DNA of 13,483 bases from UBA685 sp002299005. Its GTDB lineage: Bacteria > Pseudomonadota > Alphaproteobacteria > Puniceispirillales > Puniceispirillaceae. Where the stretch lies: NCBI GenBank assembly GCA_963966775.1, contig CAXAAH010000039.1, forward strand, positions 1 to 13,483, given 5' to 3'. The translations under genes were made by a program, and so were the position numbers. The notes beneath the pieces were generated by a model. The model saw only the letters and a program-made list of their open reading frames with translations, searched no databases and was not told the origin of the DNA. Of this stretch, positions 6,965 to 13,395 are shown piece after piece. Position 1 is the stretch's first letter, and each line of letters opens with the position of its first letter.

Positions 6965-8538
6965 CTGTCTTGGTTTAGCGCATCCATTGCCGGGATTTCA
7001 CGCTCTCTTCGGGCGATATAATCCATCAAGCTCTCATTAATCGCGGGGTCTAGTACTGGCTGTTCATACTCACGCAGCATTTGCTTGGCCGTGCGCAAAG
7101 CTCTGTCGGTTGTATCAAGCGCGCCTTCTGCGACCCATTGCTCAAAGCTGTTATTGTCAAATTGCTTTGGCATAAAAAATGCCTCTTGGAATTTTTCAAT
7201 CGTATGCGGATGACCCAAATAATGACCCCCCGGCCCAATATCACGCACCGCCGCCAAGGCCTCGTCAAAATCATCCCAGCGCAGACCCTCAGCCATCCGA
7301 TAGCCCATCGCGCATTGTTCTGAATCAACGATAAATTTCGCCATAGAACAATGCATCCCTGCCTCGTTCCAGCCAGCAGAGTGCCAAATATAATTCGCCC
7401 CCGACATCAAAACAGCCATCAACGTGGTCGCTGATTCATACCCTGATTGCGCATCAAGCGTCTTGGCACCACCAAGCGTATTAGAGGTGCGCCACGGAAT
7501 ATTATAATGACGCGCCATCTGGCCAATCATGAAATTCATCAAGCTAATCTCTGGCGTGCCAGCCATAGGCGCGCCTGATTGCATCGAGACTGTCGAGAGG
7601 TAATGGCCATAAATCGCAGGACAACCGCGCCTTGTCACTTGCGTATAGGCAAGCGCTGAGAGCGCCTCTGCATTTAGCTGGGCAACCGTTGGCACAGTAG
7701 AGGCAGGCGTATTCGCACCGCCAAGCACAAAGGGTGAGCATAAAACAGGCTGATTGCGGGCATTAAACGCACGCATCGCAGATAACATCGTCTCATCCCA
7801 AACAAGCGGCGAGTTACCATTGCAATTCCCCACAACCACCGCATGATCTTCCAGATACTCTGCGCCAAATAACAGCGCGCACATATCAAGCACATCTTCG
7901 GCATTCTTGCCAGAGGTCGTCATGCCCATAAAGGTCTTATCAGAATGCACCATCGATGAATGCGTAATCCGCAAATGCCTGTGCGAGATGGGATGGTCCA
8001 TCGGCTCAACAATATGATGCGCTGATGAATGCATAGAAGGCAGCATATGCGCCAATTTATGAAAATCAGCCAAATCAGCCAAGGTCGGCGCACGGCGCAC
8101 ATCATCAAGATCGCGCAAATAAGGCGCCCCTGTCATTGGCACAAAAATCGAGTTTCGCCCGCCAAGCTTCACTGTTTTCTCAGGGTTGCGGGCATGAAGC
8201 GTAATCTCAGAGGGAATCGTGCTGATGAGATCTTTGACCAACGCGCGATCAAGATGCACACGCTCGCCGCGCACATCTGCGCCAATGCGCTTCCAATCCT
8301 CAAGCGCAATATCATCACGGAAAATAACGCCGACGTCTTCTAGAATATCAAGCGAGGCTTTATCGATCATCTCAACTTGATCTTGGCTCATCGGCTCTGT
8401 TAGCGGCAATTTGCCTTGCAGATGACCCAGCATTTGATGGTTCGGCTTGGTGCGCATCGCGCGGCGCTCACCTCTGCCACCCCTGCGGCCTGCTTGTGGT
8501 GCCTGATCTGGTTTTTTATCGTCTATATTTGAATCCAT
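6961..8538 (-). CDS. MttB-superfamily methyltransferase, non-pyrrolysine type
   Basis: Member of the trimethylamine:corrinoid methyltransferase superfamily (COG5598), 525 residues, cytoplasmic. Characterised non-pyrrolysine members move a methyl group from a quaternary amine such as glycine betaine or proline betaine to a corrinoid protein. The sequence is collinear with the family from LPLTEPMSQDQVEMIDKASL to the C-terminal GGHYLGHPHTIEKF; HHIVEPMDHP and LGGAKTLDAQSGYE lie in the barrel. No in-frame TAG is present, so pyrrolysine is not needed. The N-terminal ~35 residues are basic and Gly/Arg-rich (RRGGRGERR). ATG 8538 is preferred to TTG 8553 because GTGAGGG lies 5-6 bases upstream of it. 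The gene diverges from the GntR operon and converges on the enolase-superfamily gene. No corrinoid protein or methyltetrahydrofolate transferase gene is in the window, so those partners must be elsewhere or the chemistry differs. Confidence 0.9.
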   Translation of the reverse strand: MDSNIDDKKPDQAPQAGRRGGRGERRAMRTKPNHQMLGHLQGKLPLTEPMSQDQVEMIDKASLDILEDVGVIFRDDIALEDWKRIGADVRGERVHLDRALVKDLISTIPSEITLHARNPEKTVKLGGRNSIFVPMTGAPYLRDLDDVRRAPTLADLADFHKLAHMLPSMHSSAHHIVEPMDHPISHRHLRITHSSMVHSDKTFMGMTTSGKNAEDVLDMCALLFGAEYLEDHAVVVGNCNGNSPLVWDETMLSAMRAFNARNQPVLCSPFVLGGANTPASTVPTVAQLNAEALSALAYTQVTRRGCPAIYGHYLSTVSMQSGAPMAGTPEISLMNFMIGQMARHYNIPWRTSNTLGGAKTLDAQSGYESATTLMAVLMSGANYIWHSAGWNEAGMHCSMAKFIVDSEQCAMGYRMAEGLRWDDFDEALAAVRDIGPGGHYLGHPHTIEKFQEAFFMPKQFDNNSFEQWVAEGALDTTDRALRTAKQMLREYEQPVLDPAINESLMDYIARREREIPAMDALNQDS

Positions 8539-8584
8539 AACGCCCTCACCCAAGCTATCATCTGTTATTTATCTCGCTCTATTC

Positions 8585-8612
8585 TTGGCTGATAATACAT
8601 ATTGTGTACAAT
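8585..8612 (+). promoter_or_regulatory. Predicted promoter of the gntR operon
   Basis: TTGGCT (8585-8590) and TACAAT (8607-8612) are 16 bp apart, a good sigma70-type pair. Transcription would begin near 8619, giving a leader of about 45 nt that holds the GATAG/CTATC repeats. The promoter lies in the 125-bp gap shared with the divergent MttB-family gene. Confidence 0.55.
8601..8612. promoter_or_regulatory. Candidate GntR/FadR-type operator
   Basis: ATTGTGTACAAT is a palindrome with 5-bp arms (ATTGT/ACAAT) around GT. The core TTGT-NN-ACAA is of the kind bound by FCD-domain GntR regulators of the FadR subfamily. It covers the predicted -10 TACAAT, so binding by the adjacent regulator would shut off its own operon and, from 63 bp upstream, could also control the MttB-family gene. 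The link to this regulator is inferred from position and motif. Confidence 0.6.
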
Positions 8613-8622
8613 GAAAATTTAC

Positions 8623-8646
8623 GATAGCCTATCAAAAAGTGATAGG
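8623..8646. repeat. GATAG/CTATC inverted repeats in the gntR leader
   Basis: GATAGCCTATC (8623-8633) is a palindrome around one C. Overlapping it, CCTATCA (8628-8634) and TGATAGG (8640-8646) form a perfect 7-bp inverted repeat with a 5-nt loop. The two pairings share the middle CTATC, so they are mutually exclusive. The right arm takes in the first part of the AGGGG ribosome binding site. A further CTATCA occurs at 8555-8560 near the MttB-family start. It could be a second operator or an RNA hairpin. Confidence 0.5.
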
Positions 8647-8663
8647 GGCGAAACAATAGCGGC

Positions 8664-9347
8664 ATGGCATTTAGCAAAGATGACATCATAGACAGTCTCA
8701 AGCGTGAGATTTTAATGCTGACACGCGCGCCCGGCACGCCTTTGGATGAGGCAAGCCTGAGCCGTCAATTTGCCGTCTCCAGAACCCCGTTGCGCGATAT
8801 TTTGCGCCAATTGGCCGGTGAGGGCTATGTTGTTATCACCCAAAATAAAGGGGCGATGGTGGCACCGATGGATCCTAAATCCATGCGGAATTTCTTTATG
8901 ACGGCCCCGATGATATATGCCACCATCTCGCGCCTTGCCGCGATGAATGCGCGCCCCGCAGATATTGACCGCCTCGCCAAGACGCAAAAGCAATTCAAAC
9001 AAGCCGTGGCCGCGCAATCTGTTGAACAGATGGTCACCTATAATGATCAGTTTCATTACCAAATTGGCGAGATGGCCGATAATGAGTATCTGATGCCAAG
9101 CTTGCAGAGGCTTCTGATGGAACATGCACGTATTGGCCAGACATTCTGGCAGGCAGGTGATGATAGGCGCACCGAATCTATCGCCGAAGCAAGCCGTCAT
9201 CATGATGAATTTATCGAAGCCTTCGCCGCCCATGATGAAGAACAAGCGGTCGCGTTAACCCTTGCCCATTGGGAATTATCAAAGGCCAATATGGATGATT
9301 ATATCAGGCCAAGCCCGCTTTCCCACGAAGTTGACCTCGCCGGCTAG
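8664..9347 (+). CDS. GntR-family (FadR/FCD subfamily) transcriptional regulator
   Basis: DNA-binding repressor or activator, 227 residues. The winged helix lies at about residues 8-70 (LDEASLSRQFAVSRTPLRDI is the helix-turn-helix). The C-terminal FCD ligand-binding domain has candidate metal or ligand residues in NDQFH (127-131), His180 (RHHDEF) and His202 (LAHWEL). FCD regulators commonly sense carboxylic acids, fitting control of an amino-acid or sugar-acid catabolic operon. ATG 8664 is the only possible start near the fold: an in-frame TAG lies at 8643-8645. The nearest Shine-Dalgarno, AGGGG at 8644-8648, is 15 nt away, unusually far, and partly inside a hairpin, suggesting weak or controlled translation. 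It is first gene of an operon with dapA-like, ALDH and DAO genes, with 45 bp to the next. Confidence 0.92.
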   Translation: MAFSKDDIIDSLKREILMLTRAPGTPLDEASLSRQFAVSRTPLRDILRQLAGEGYVVITQNKGAMVAPMDPKSMRNFFMTAPMIYATISRLAAMNARPADIDRLAKTQKQFKQAVAAQSVEQMVTYNDQFHYQIGEMADNEYLMPSLQRLLMEHARIGQTFWQAGDDRRTESIAEASRHHDEFIEAFAAHDEEQAVALTLAHWELSKANMDDYIRPSPLSHEVDLAG

Positions 9348-9392
9348 CCCTCTAATCTTTAAAAAAGACCTGTTTTCAAAAAGGTAACAAAC

Positions 9393-10346
9393 ATGGATTT
9401 TTACGGTATTTACACCCCTGCCATCACGCCCCATCATGATGATTTCAGCATTGATGAGAGCGGCTTTGCGGCGGTGATTGAAAATCTAATCAGCGACGGC
9501 GTGCATGGCATTATCATTGCGGGCACCACGGGCGAATATTATGCGCAATCGATGGATGAGCGCAAAAGGATGCTGAATTTAGGTGTTGAGATTGTGGCTG
9601 GCCGCGTCCCAACCATTGGCGGCACAGGGGCGATGCGCACCGAAGATTCGATTGAATTGGCACAGGCCGCCAAGGATGCTGGCACAGATGCTATCTTAAT
9701 TGCCACCCCGCCCTATTCGGTGCCAACAGGGCGCGAGAACGCGCTTCATGCGTTGGCGGTTGAACGCGCGGTTGATATGCCTGTGATGCTGTATAATTAT
9801 CCGGGGCGCATGGCCGCTGAAATGGATGAAGATTTCCTTGACCGGATTGGCCAATCACCTAATTTCAAAGCCATCAAAGAAAGCTCTGGCGATATTAACC
9901 GCTTGCATTTATTGGCGCGTCGCTATCCGCATATTGATTTGTCTTGCGGGATGGATGATCAAGCGCTTGAATTTTTCGCGTGGGGCGCACGCTCTTGGGT
10001 ATGTGCGGCCTCAAACTTTGCCGCAAAGGCCCATATCGCGCTGTGGCATGCCTGTGTTGTTGAGGGTGATTTCACCAAGGGCCGCGCCATTATGACCGCG
10101 ATGTTGCCTTTGATGACCGTCCTAGAGCAAGGCGGCAAATTTATTCAAGCTGTGAAATATGGCGTTGAACGCCGCGGTATTCCTGCTGGTAAGCCGCGCC
10201 TGCCGCTAAAGCCTTTGAACAAGGATGAAAAGCGCGCGCTTGACCAAGTGATTGACACAATGAACGCCACCATTGCCCGTATTACTGGCGACCTTAATAC
10301 TGGCGACCTTAATACCGGCGACCTCAATAATAGCGATAAACGATAA
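9393..10346 (+). CDS. DapA-family class I aldolase/deaminase (dihydrodipicolinate synthase-like)
   Basis: A (beta/alpha)8 Schiff-base lyase of 317 residues, cytoplasmic. The family hallmarks are intact: GTTGEYY with Thr45-Thr46, the catalytic Tyr134 in YNYPGR, and the Schiff-base Lys162 in AIKESSGD. True DapA is unlikely given the catabolic setting. Family members that fit are pyrroline-4-hydroxy-2-carboxylate deaminase (HypD of hydroxyproline breakdown, giving alpha-ketoglutarate semialdehyde) and 2-keto-3-deoxy-acid dehydratases or aldolases; the KdgD-type motif YNRDN is not present. Pairing with the next gene, an aldehyde dehydrogenase, supports a semialdehyde or aldehyde product. RBS AAAAAGG lies about 8 nt before the ATG. 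The C-terminus is odd: a 15-bp tandem repeat adds ITGDLNTGDLNTGDLNNSDKR after the normal end. The stop TAA overlaps the RBS (TAAGGA) of the next gene, so the two are probably translationally coupled. Confidence 0.88.
   Translation: MDFYGIYTPAITPHHDDFSIDESGFAAVIENLISDGVHGIIIAGTTGEYYAQSMDERKRMLNLGVEIVAGRVPTIGGTGAMRTEDSIELAQAAKDAGTDAILIATPPYSVPTGRENALHALAVERAVDMPVMLYNYPGRMAAEMDEDFLDRIGQSPNFKAIKESSGDINRLHLLARRYPHIDLSCGMDDQALEFFAWGARSWVCAASNFAAKAHIALWHACVVEGDFTKGRAIMTAMLPLMTVLEQGGKFIQAVKYGVERRGIPAGKPRLPLKPLNKDEKRALDQVIDTMNATIARITGDLNTGDLNTGDLNNSDKR
10284..10328 (+). repeat. 15-bp tandem repeat at the end of the DapA-family gene
   Basis: Three units: ACTGGCGACCTTAAT twice exactly (10284, 10299), then ACCGGCGACCTCAAT (10314), followed by a degenerate fourth, AATAGCGATAAACGA. 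In frame they encode Thr-Gly-Asp-Leu-Asn repeats just before the stop. The exact identity of the first two copies points to recent duplication. Confidence 0.85.
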
Positions 10347-10356
10347 GGATAATCCC

Positions 10357-11856
10357 ATGTCTGACCATTTAAGTCTTGAAGATTACCGCGCCCTTGCCGA
10401 CAGCCTCACCTTGCCGCAAGCATCGCATATTGATGGCGCCTTTCACAAAGGCAGCGGTGATGAGCTTATCTCAACCAACCCTGCCACAGGTGATGAGTTA
10501 GCTAGGTTTGCGATGGCCAATCAGGCAGATGTTGATCTGGCGGTTAGCAAAGCAAGAGAGGCGTTTGATCAAGGCGTCTGGGCCAATCAGCACCCCGCGA
10601 CGCGCAAAGAAACCCTTATCAGGCTTGCCAAGCTGATAAAGCGCAATCGCCACCAAATGGCGGTGATGGAATCTCTTGATAGCGGCAAGCCAATCGCTGA
10701 TTGTGCCGCGATTGATATACCTGAGGCGATTAACACCATCATCTGGCACGCAGAAGCGATTGATAAGATTTATGATGATACCGCGCCTGTTGGCAATGAT
10801 GCGGTGGCGATGATTGTCCGTGAGCCGATAGGTGTTGTCGCTTGTGTTCTGCCATGGAATTTCCCGCTTTTGATGCTGGCATGGAAATTGGGCCCTGCCC
10901 TTGCCGCCGGCAATTCGCTTATTATCAAGCCTGCCGAGCAAACCCCACACAGCGCGCTCTATCTGGCCCAGCTTGCCACAGAAGCAGGCATCCCGCGCGG
11001 TGTCTTACAAGTCCTTGTCGGCGATGGTCCCACAACAGGTGAGCCGCTTGGCCGTCATCCGGATATTGATATGGTGTCTTTCACAGGCTCCACCGAAACT
11101 GGCAAGCGGTTTTTGACCTATGCGGCCCAATCAAATATGAAGCAGGTAACGCTTGAATGCGGCGGCAAGAATCCGGCGATTGTGATGGATGATGCCGAAA
11201 ATCTTGAGGCTGTGGCCGCGCATATTGCGAATGGCGCTTTTTGGAATTTGGGGCAAAATTGCTCTGCCACATCGCGCCTGATTGTCCATAAGGATATCAA
11301 GCAAGCCTTGCTTGAAAAGCTGGCCCATCATGTCAAAGAATGGCGCCAAGGTGACCCGCTCAACCCGGCCAATAAGCTGGGCGTGCTGGTTGATGGCGAA
11401 CATACCGCCAAGGTGCAATCCTATTTAGATAGGGCCGCCAAAGAAGGGCTAGCGATTATCGCGAAATCACCGCATGACGGCATTGGCCCCATCATCATTG
11501 AAACTGATAGCCCTGATAATTTCCTTGCCACAGAGGAAGTCTTTGGCCCTGTTTTAAGCGTCATCACAATCGCTTCTTTTGATGAGGCGATTAACATTGC
11601 CAACCAGACACCCTACGGCCTTTCCGCCGCGCTTTATACAAGCAATATCAAACGCGCGATAAGAGGCGCAAAAGCCATCAAAGCTGGCACTGTCACGGTC
11701 AATAGCTATGGCGAGGGCGATGCCACCACCCCGTTTGGCGGCTATAAGCAATCAGGCTTTGGCGGGCGTGATAATGGGCTTGCCGCGCATGACCAATTCA
11801 CCGAGACCAAGACCATCTGGCTTGATCTATCTGATGATGCACCTGATGAGATTTAG
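10357..11856 (+). CDS. NAD(P)+-dependent aldehyde dehydrogenase
   Basis: Oxidises an aldehyde or semialdehyde to the acid, probably the product of the preceding DapA-family enzyme or of the following oxidase. At 499 residues it has normal ALDH length with the complete catalytic set: Asn168 in PWNFP, Glu267 in LECGGKNP and the nucleophile Cys302 in GQNCSATSR, plus FTGSTETGK in the cofactor fold and EVFGPVLSV near the C-terminus. It resembles the class of gamma-glutamyl-aminobutyraldehyde (PuuC-like), betaine-aldehyde and ketoglutarate-semialdehyde dehydrogenases; sequence alone does not decide. The start at 10357 has AAGGA 7 nt upstream, formed with the stop of the preceding gene (10-bp gap); an upstream start at 10273 would overlap the repeat of that gene and is rejected. 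The stop TAG lies inside a 15-bp tandem repeat that continues to the next gene. Confidence 0.93.
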   Translation: MSDHLSLEDYRALADSLTLPQASHIDGAFHKGSGDELISTNPATGDELARFAMANQADVDLAVSKAREAFDQGVWANQHPATRKETLIRLAKLIKRNRHQMAVMESLDSGKPIADCAAIDIPEAINTIIWHAEAIDKIYDDTAPVGNDAVAMIVREPIGVVACVLPWNFPLLMLAWKLGPALAAGNSLIIKPAEQTPHSALYLAQLATEAGIPRGVLQVLVGDGPTTGEPLGRHPDIDMVSFTGSTETGKRFLTYAAQSNMKQVTLECGGKNPAIVMDDAENLEAVAAHIANGAFWNLGQNCSATSRLIVHKDIKQALLEKLAHHVKEWRQGDPLNPANKLGVLVDGEHTAKVQSYLDRAAKEGLAIIAKSPHDGIGPIIIETDSPDNFLATEEVFGPVLSVITIASFDEAINIANQTPYGLSAALYTSNIKRAIRGAKAIKAGTVTVNSYGEGDATTPFGGYKQSGFGGRDNGLAAHDQFTETKTIWLDLSDDAPDEI

Positions 11857-11894
11857 ACAGGTGAGATCTAGACAGGTGAGATTTAAACGGGTGA
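11850..11894 (+). repeat. 15-bp tandem repeat with three in-frame stop codons
   Basis: Three units: GATTTAGACAGGTGA, GATCTAGACAGGTGA and GATTTAAACGGGTGA. The first contains the ALDH stop TAG; in the same frame the second and third give TAG and TAA, so the translation reads EI-stop-TGEI-stop-TGEI-stop. Each copy ends in an SD-like GGTGA, and the last merges into the GGTGAGGG site used by the next gene, whose ATG is in the same frame as the ALDH. Confidence 0.85.
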
Positions 11895-11907
11895 GGGCAA
11901 TAATCTA

Positions 11908-13260
11908 ATGGCAAAGCGAACGGTCAAAAACTTGCCAATGAACCCCGGTCCTGCTGGCTGGAATGAGATTTTGGGCCCTGCCCCTCATTATCCAGAAGCA
12001 GACGGGACTATGAGCGCTGATTGGCTGATTATTGGCGGCGGCTTCACAGGCCTATCAGCCGCCAAGAGGTTGGCCGAATTGCGCGGCGGGGATGAGATTA
12101 TCCTGCTTGAGGCAAACCAGATCGCTAGCGGCCCTGCTGGACGCAATTCAGGCTTTATGATCGATTTGCCGCATGAGTTAGGCGATGATGGCTATACAGG
12201 CGCGGTGGATGCCGATATCAAACAGATTAACCTAAACCGCCACGCCCAAGCCTTTGTCAAAGAGAATGCCGCCCAATATGATATGCCGGACGAGGCTGTG
12301 AATGCGATGGGGCGCGTCAATGGCACGGTGAACGCAAGCGGCAAGGCGCATAATGATGCCTATGCCGACCATCTAGATGTGCTTGGCGAGGCCTATCGCC
12401 ATATGAACGCCTCTGAGATGAGAGAGATGACAGGCTCTGATTTCTATTCATCTGGCCTTTATATGCCGGGCGCGATCATGCTACAGCCGGCCCTTTATAT
12501 CCGCGCATTGGCACAGGGGCTTGTCCATAAACAAGCCCACCCCTTAAAGCTGTTTGAGCAAAGCCCTGCGATATCTTTTGAGCAACAAGGTGATAGCTGG
12601 CTTGTCGAGACGCCAAAGGCAAAGATAAAGGCGAAGACCATCATTATGGCCGTTAATGGTCATGCAGAGAGTTTTGGCTTTTATAAAAACCGCCTGATGC
12701 ATGTCTTCACCTATGCCTCTATGACAGAGGCATTGAGCGATGCGCAACAAAAAGCCCTTGGCGGCGAGAAGGCATGGGGCATCACCCCGTCAGACCCGAT
12801 GGGCTCTACCGTGCGCCGGCATGATGGGATTGGCGGCAACCGCATCATCGTGCGTAATCGGTGGACGTTTGATCCTTCTATGGCAGTCTCAGACGCGCGC
12901 ATCAAAGCCTTTGGGCGCGATCATGATAAATCATTCACCAATCGGTTTCCGCAATTAGGCGATGTTGAGATGGCCTATCGTTGGTCTGGCCATCTGTGCT
13001 TGTCACGCAATTCAGTTCCCGCTTTTGGCGAGCTTGAGACCAATTGGTTCTCTGCTTGTTGTCAAAATGGCCTTGGCACCGCCAAAGGCACGCTTGCCGG
13101 CATTGGAGCGGTTGATTTGGCGACCAAAGCAAACTCACCGATTGTCCAAGATCTGCTCTCTTATGATCAGCCGGTAAAATTACCACCGCGCCCACTTTCG
13201 ACAATTGGCGCAAATCTGGTCATTAAATGGCGCGAATTTAAAGCTGGCGCAGAATTGTAA
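11908..13260 (+). CDS. FAD-dependent oxidoreductase, DAO family (PuuB / amino-acid oxidase-like)
   Basis: A flavoprotein of 450 residues that oxidises a C-N bond of an amine or amino acid, releasing an imine or aldehyde (and formaldehyde if an N-methyl group is attacked). The FAD-binding Rossmann motif is IIGGGFTGLSAAKRLAE (GGGFTG at 43-48), with ILLEA closing the second strand and SGPAGRNSGF after it. WGITPSDPMGSTVRR and the C-terminal CQNGLGTAKGT are typical of the gamma-glutamylputrescine oxidase-like branch of the DAO fold. Sarcosine or D-amino-acid oxidase-type activity is the alternative. No signal peptide is visible; about 30 residues precede the Rossmann fold, as in PuuB. GAGGG lies 10 nt before the ATG. 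It is last gene of the operon, 51 bp after the ALDH. No clear hairpin terminator follows. Confidence 0.88.
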   Translation: MAKRTVKNLPMNPGPAGWNEILGPAPHYPEADGTMSADWLIIGGGFTGLSAAKRLAELRGGDEIILLEANQIASGPAGRNSGFMIDLPHELGDDGYTGAVDADIKQINLNRHAQAFVKENAAQYDMPDEAVNAMGRVNGTVNASGKAHNDAYADHLDVLGEAYRHMNASEMREMTGSDFYSSGLYMPGAIMLQPALYIRALAQGLVHKQAHPLKLFEQSPAISFEQQGDSWLVETPKAKIKAKTIIMAVNGHAESFGFYKNRLMHVFTYASMTEALSDAQQKALGGEKAWGITPSDPMGSTVRRHDGIGGNRIIVRNRWTFDPSMAVSDARIKAFGRDHDKSFTNRFPQLGDVEMAYRWSGHLCLSRNSVPAFGELETNWFSACCQNGLGTAKGTLAGIGAVDLATKANSPIVQDLLSYDQPVKLPPRPLSTIGANLVIKWREFKAGAEL

Positions 13261-13323
13261 AGGCCAGTCAGAACCAGCCAGAACCGCCACCTATGTTGAT
13301 AAAACCATGTTTCTTTTCAGCGG

Positions 13324-13351
13324 TTAACACTTAATTAGTTTTTACTAGATA
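13324..13351 (+). promoter_or_regulatory. Predicted promoter of the gene at the right edge
   Basis: TTAACA (13324-13329) and TAGATA (13346-13351) are spaced by 16 bp in an A+T-rich stretch. An inverted repeat AACCTG (13358-13363) / CAGGTT (13384-13389) follows between the likely transcription start and the ATG and partly covers the AGGCAGG ribosome binding site. Both are pattern calls only. Confidence 0.4.
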
Positions 13352-13395
13352 CCCTAAAACCTGTCCGACCGATATGAAGAAGGCAGGTTATCAAG

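Noticed and set aside
8712..9245. Minus-strand open frame of 177 codons opposite the GntR gene
   Set aside because: It mirrors the regulator gene, has no recognisable domain, is rich in His/Ile/Cys in a shadow-like way, and has no ribosome site; the plus strand encodes a clear GntR/FCD protein.
9361..9392. Leader hairpin ACCT...AGGT masking the ribosome site of the DapA-family gene
   Set aside because: Only four contiguous pairs plus A/T pairs; too weak to call.
9393..10346. Lysine-biosynthetic dapA
   Set aside because: The fold and catalytic residues fit the whole family, but the operon with regulator, ALDH and oxidase is catabolic and the protein diverges from DapA around YNYPGR.
10273..10356. 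Upstream start for the aldehyde dehydrogenase at 10273
   Set aside because: It would read the DapA-family repeat in another frame; AAGGA before 10357 and family alignment support the later ATG.
13261..13300. Terminator or repeat after the DAO gene (CAGTCAGAAC / CAGCCAGAAC)
   Set aside because: It is a short imperfect direct repeat without a stem or a T-tract; no terminator could be supported.
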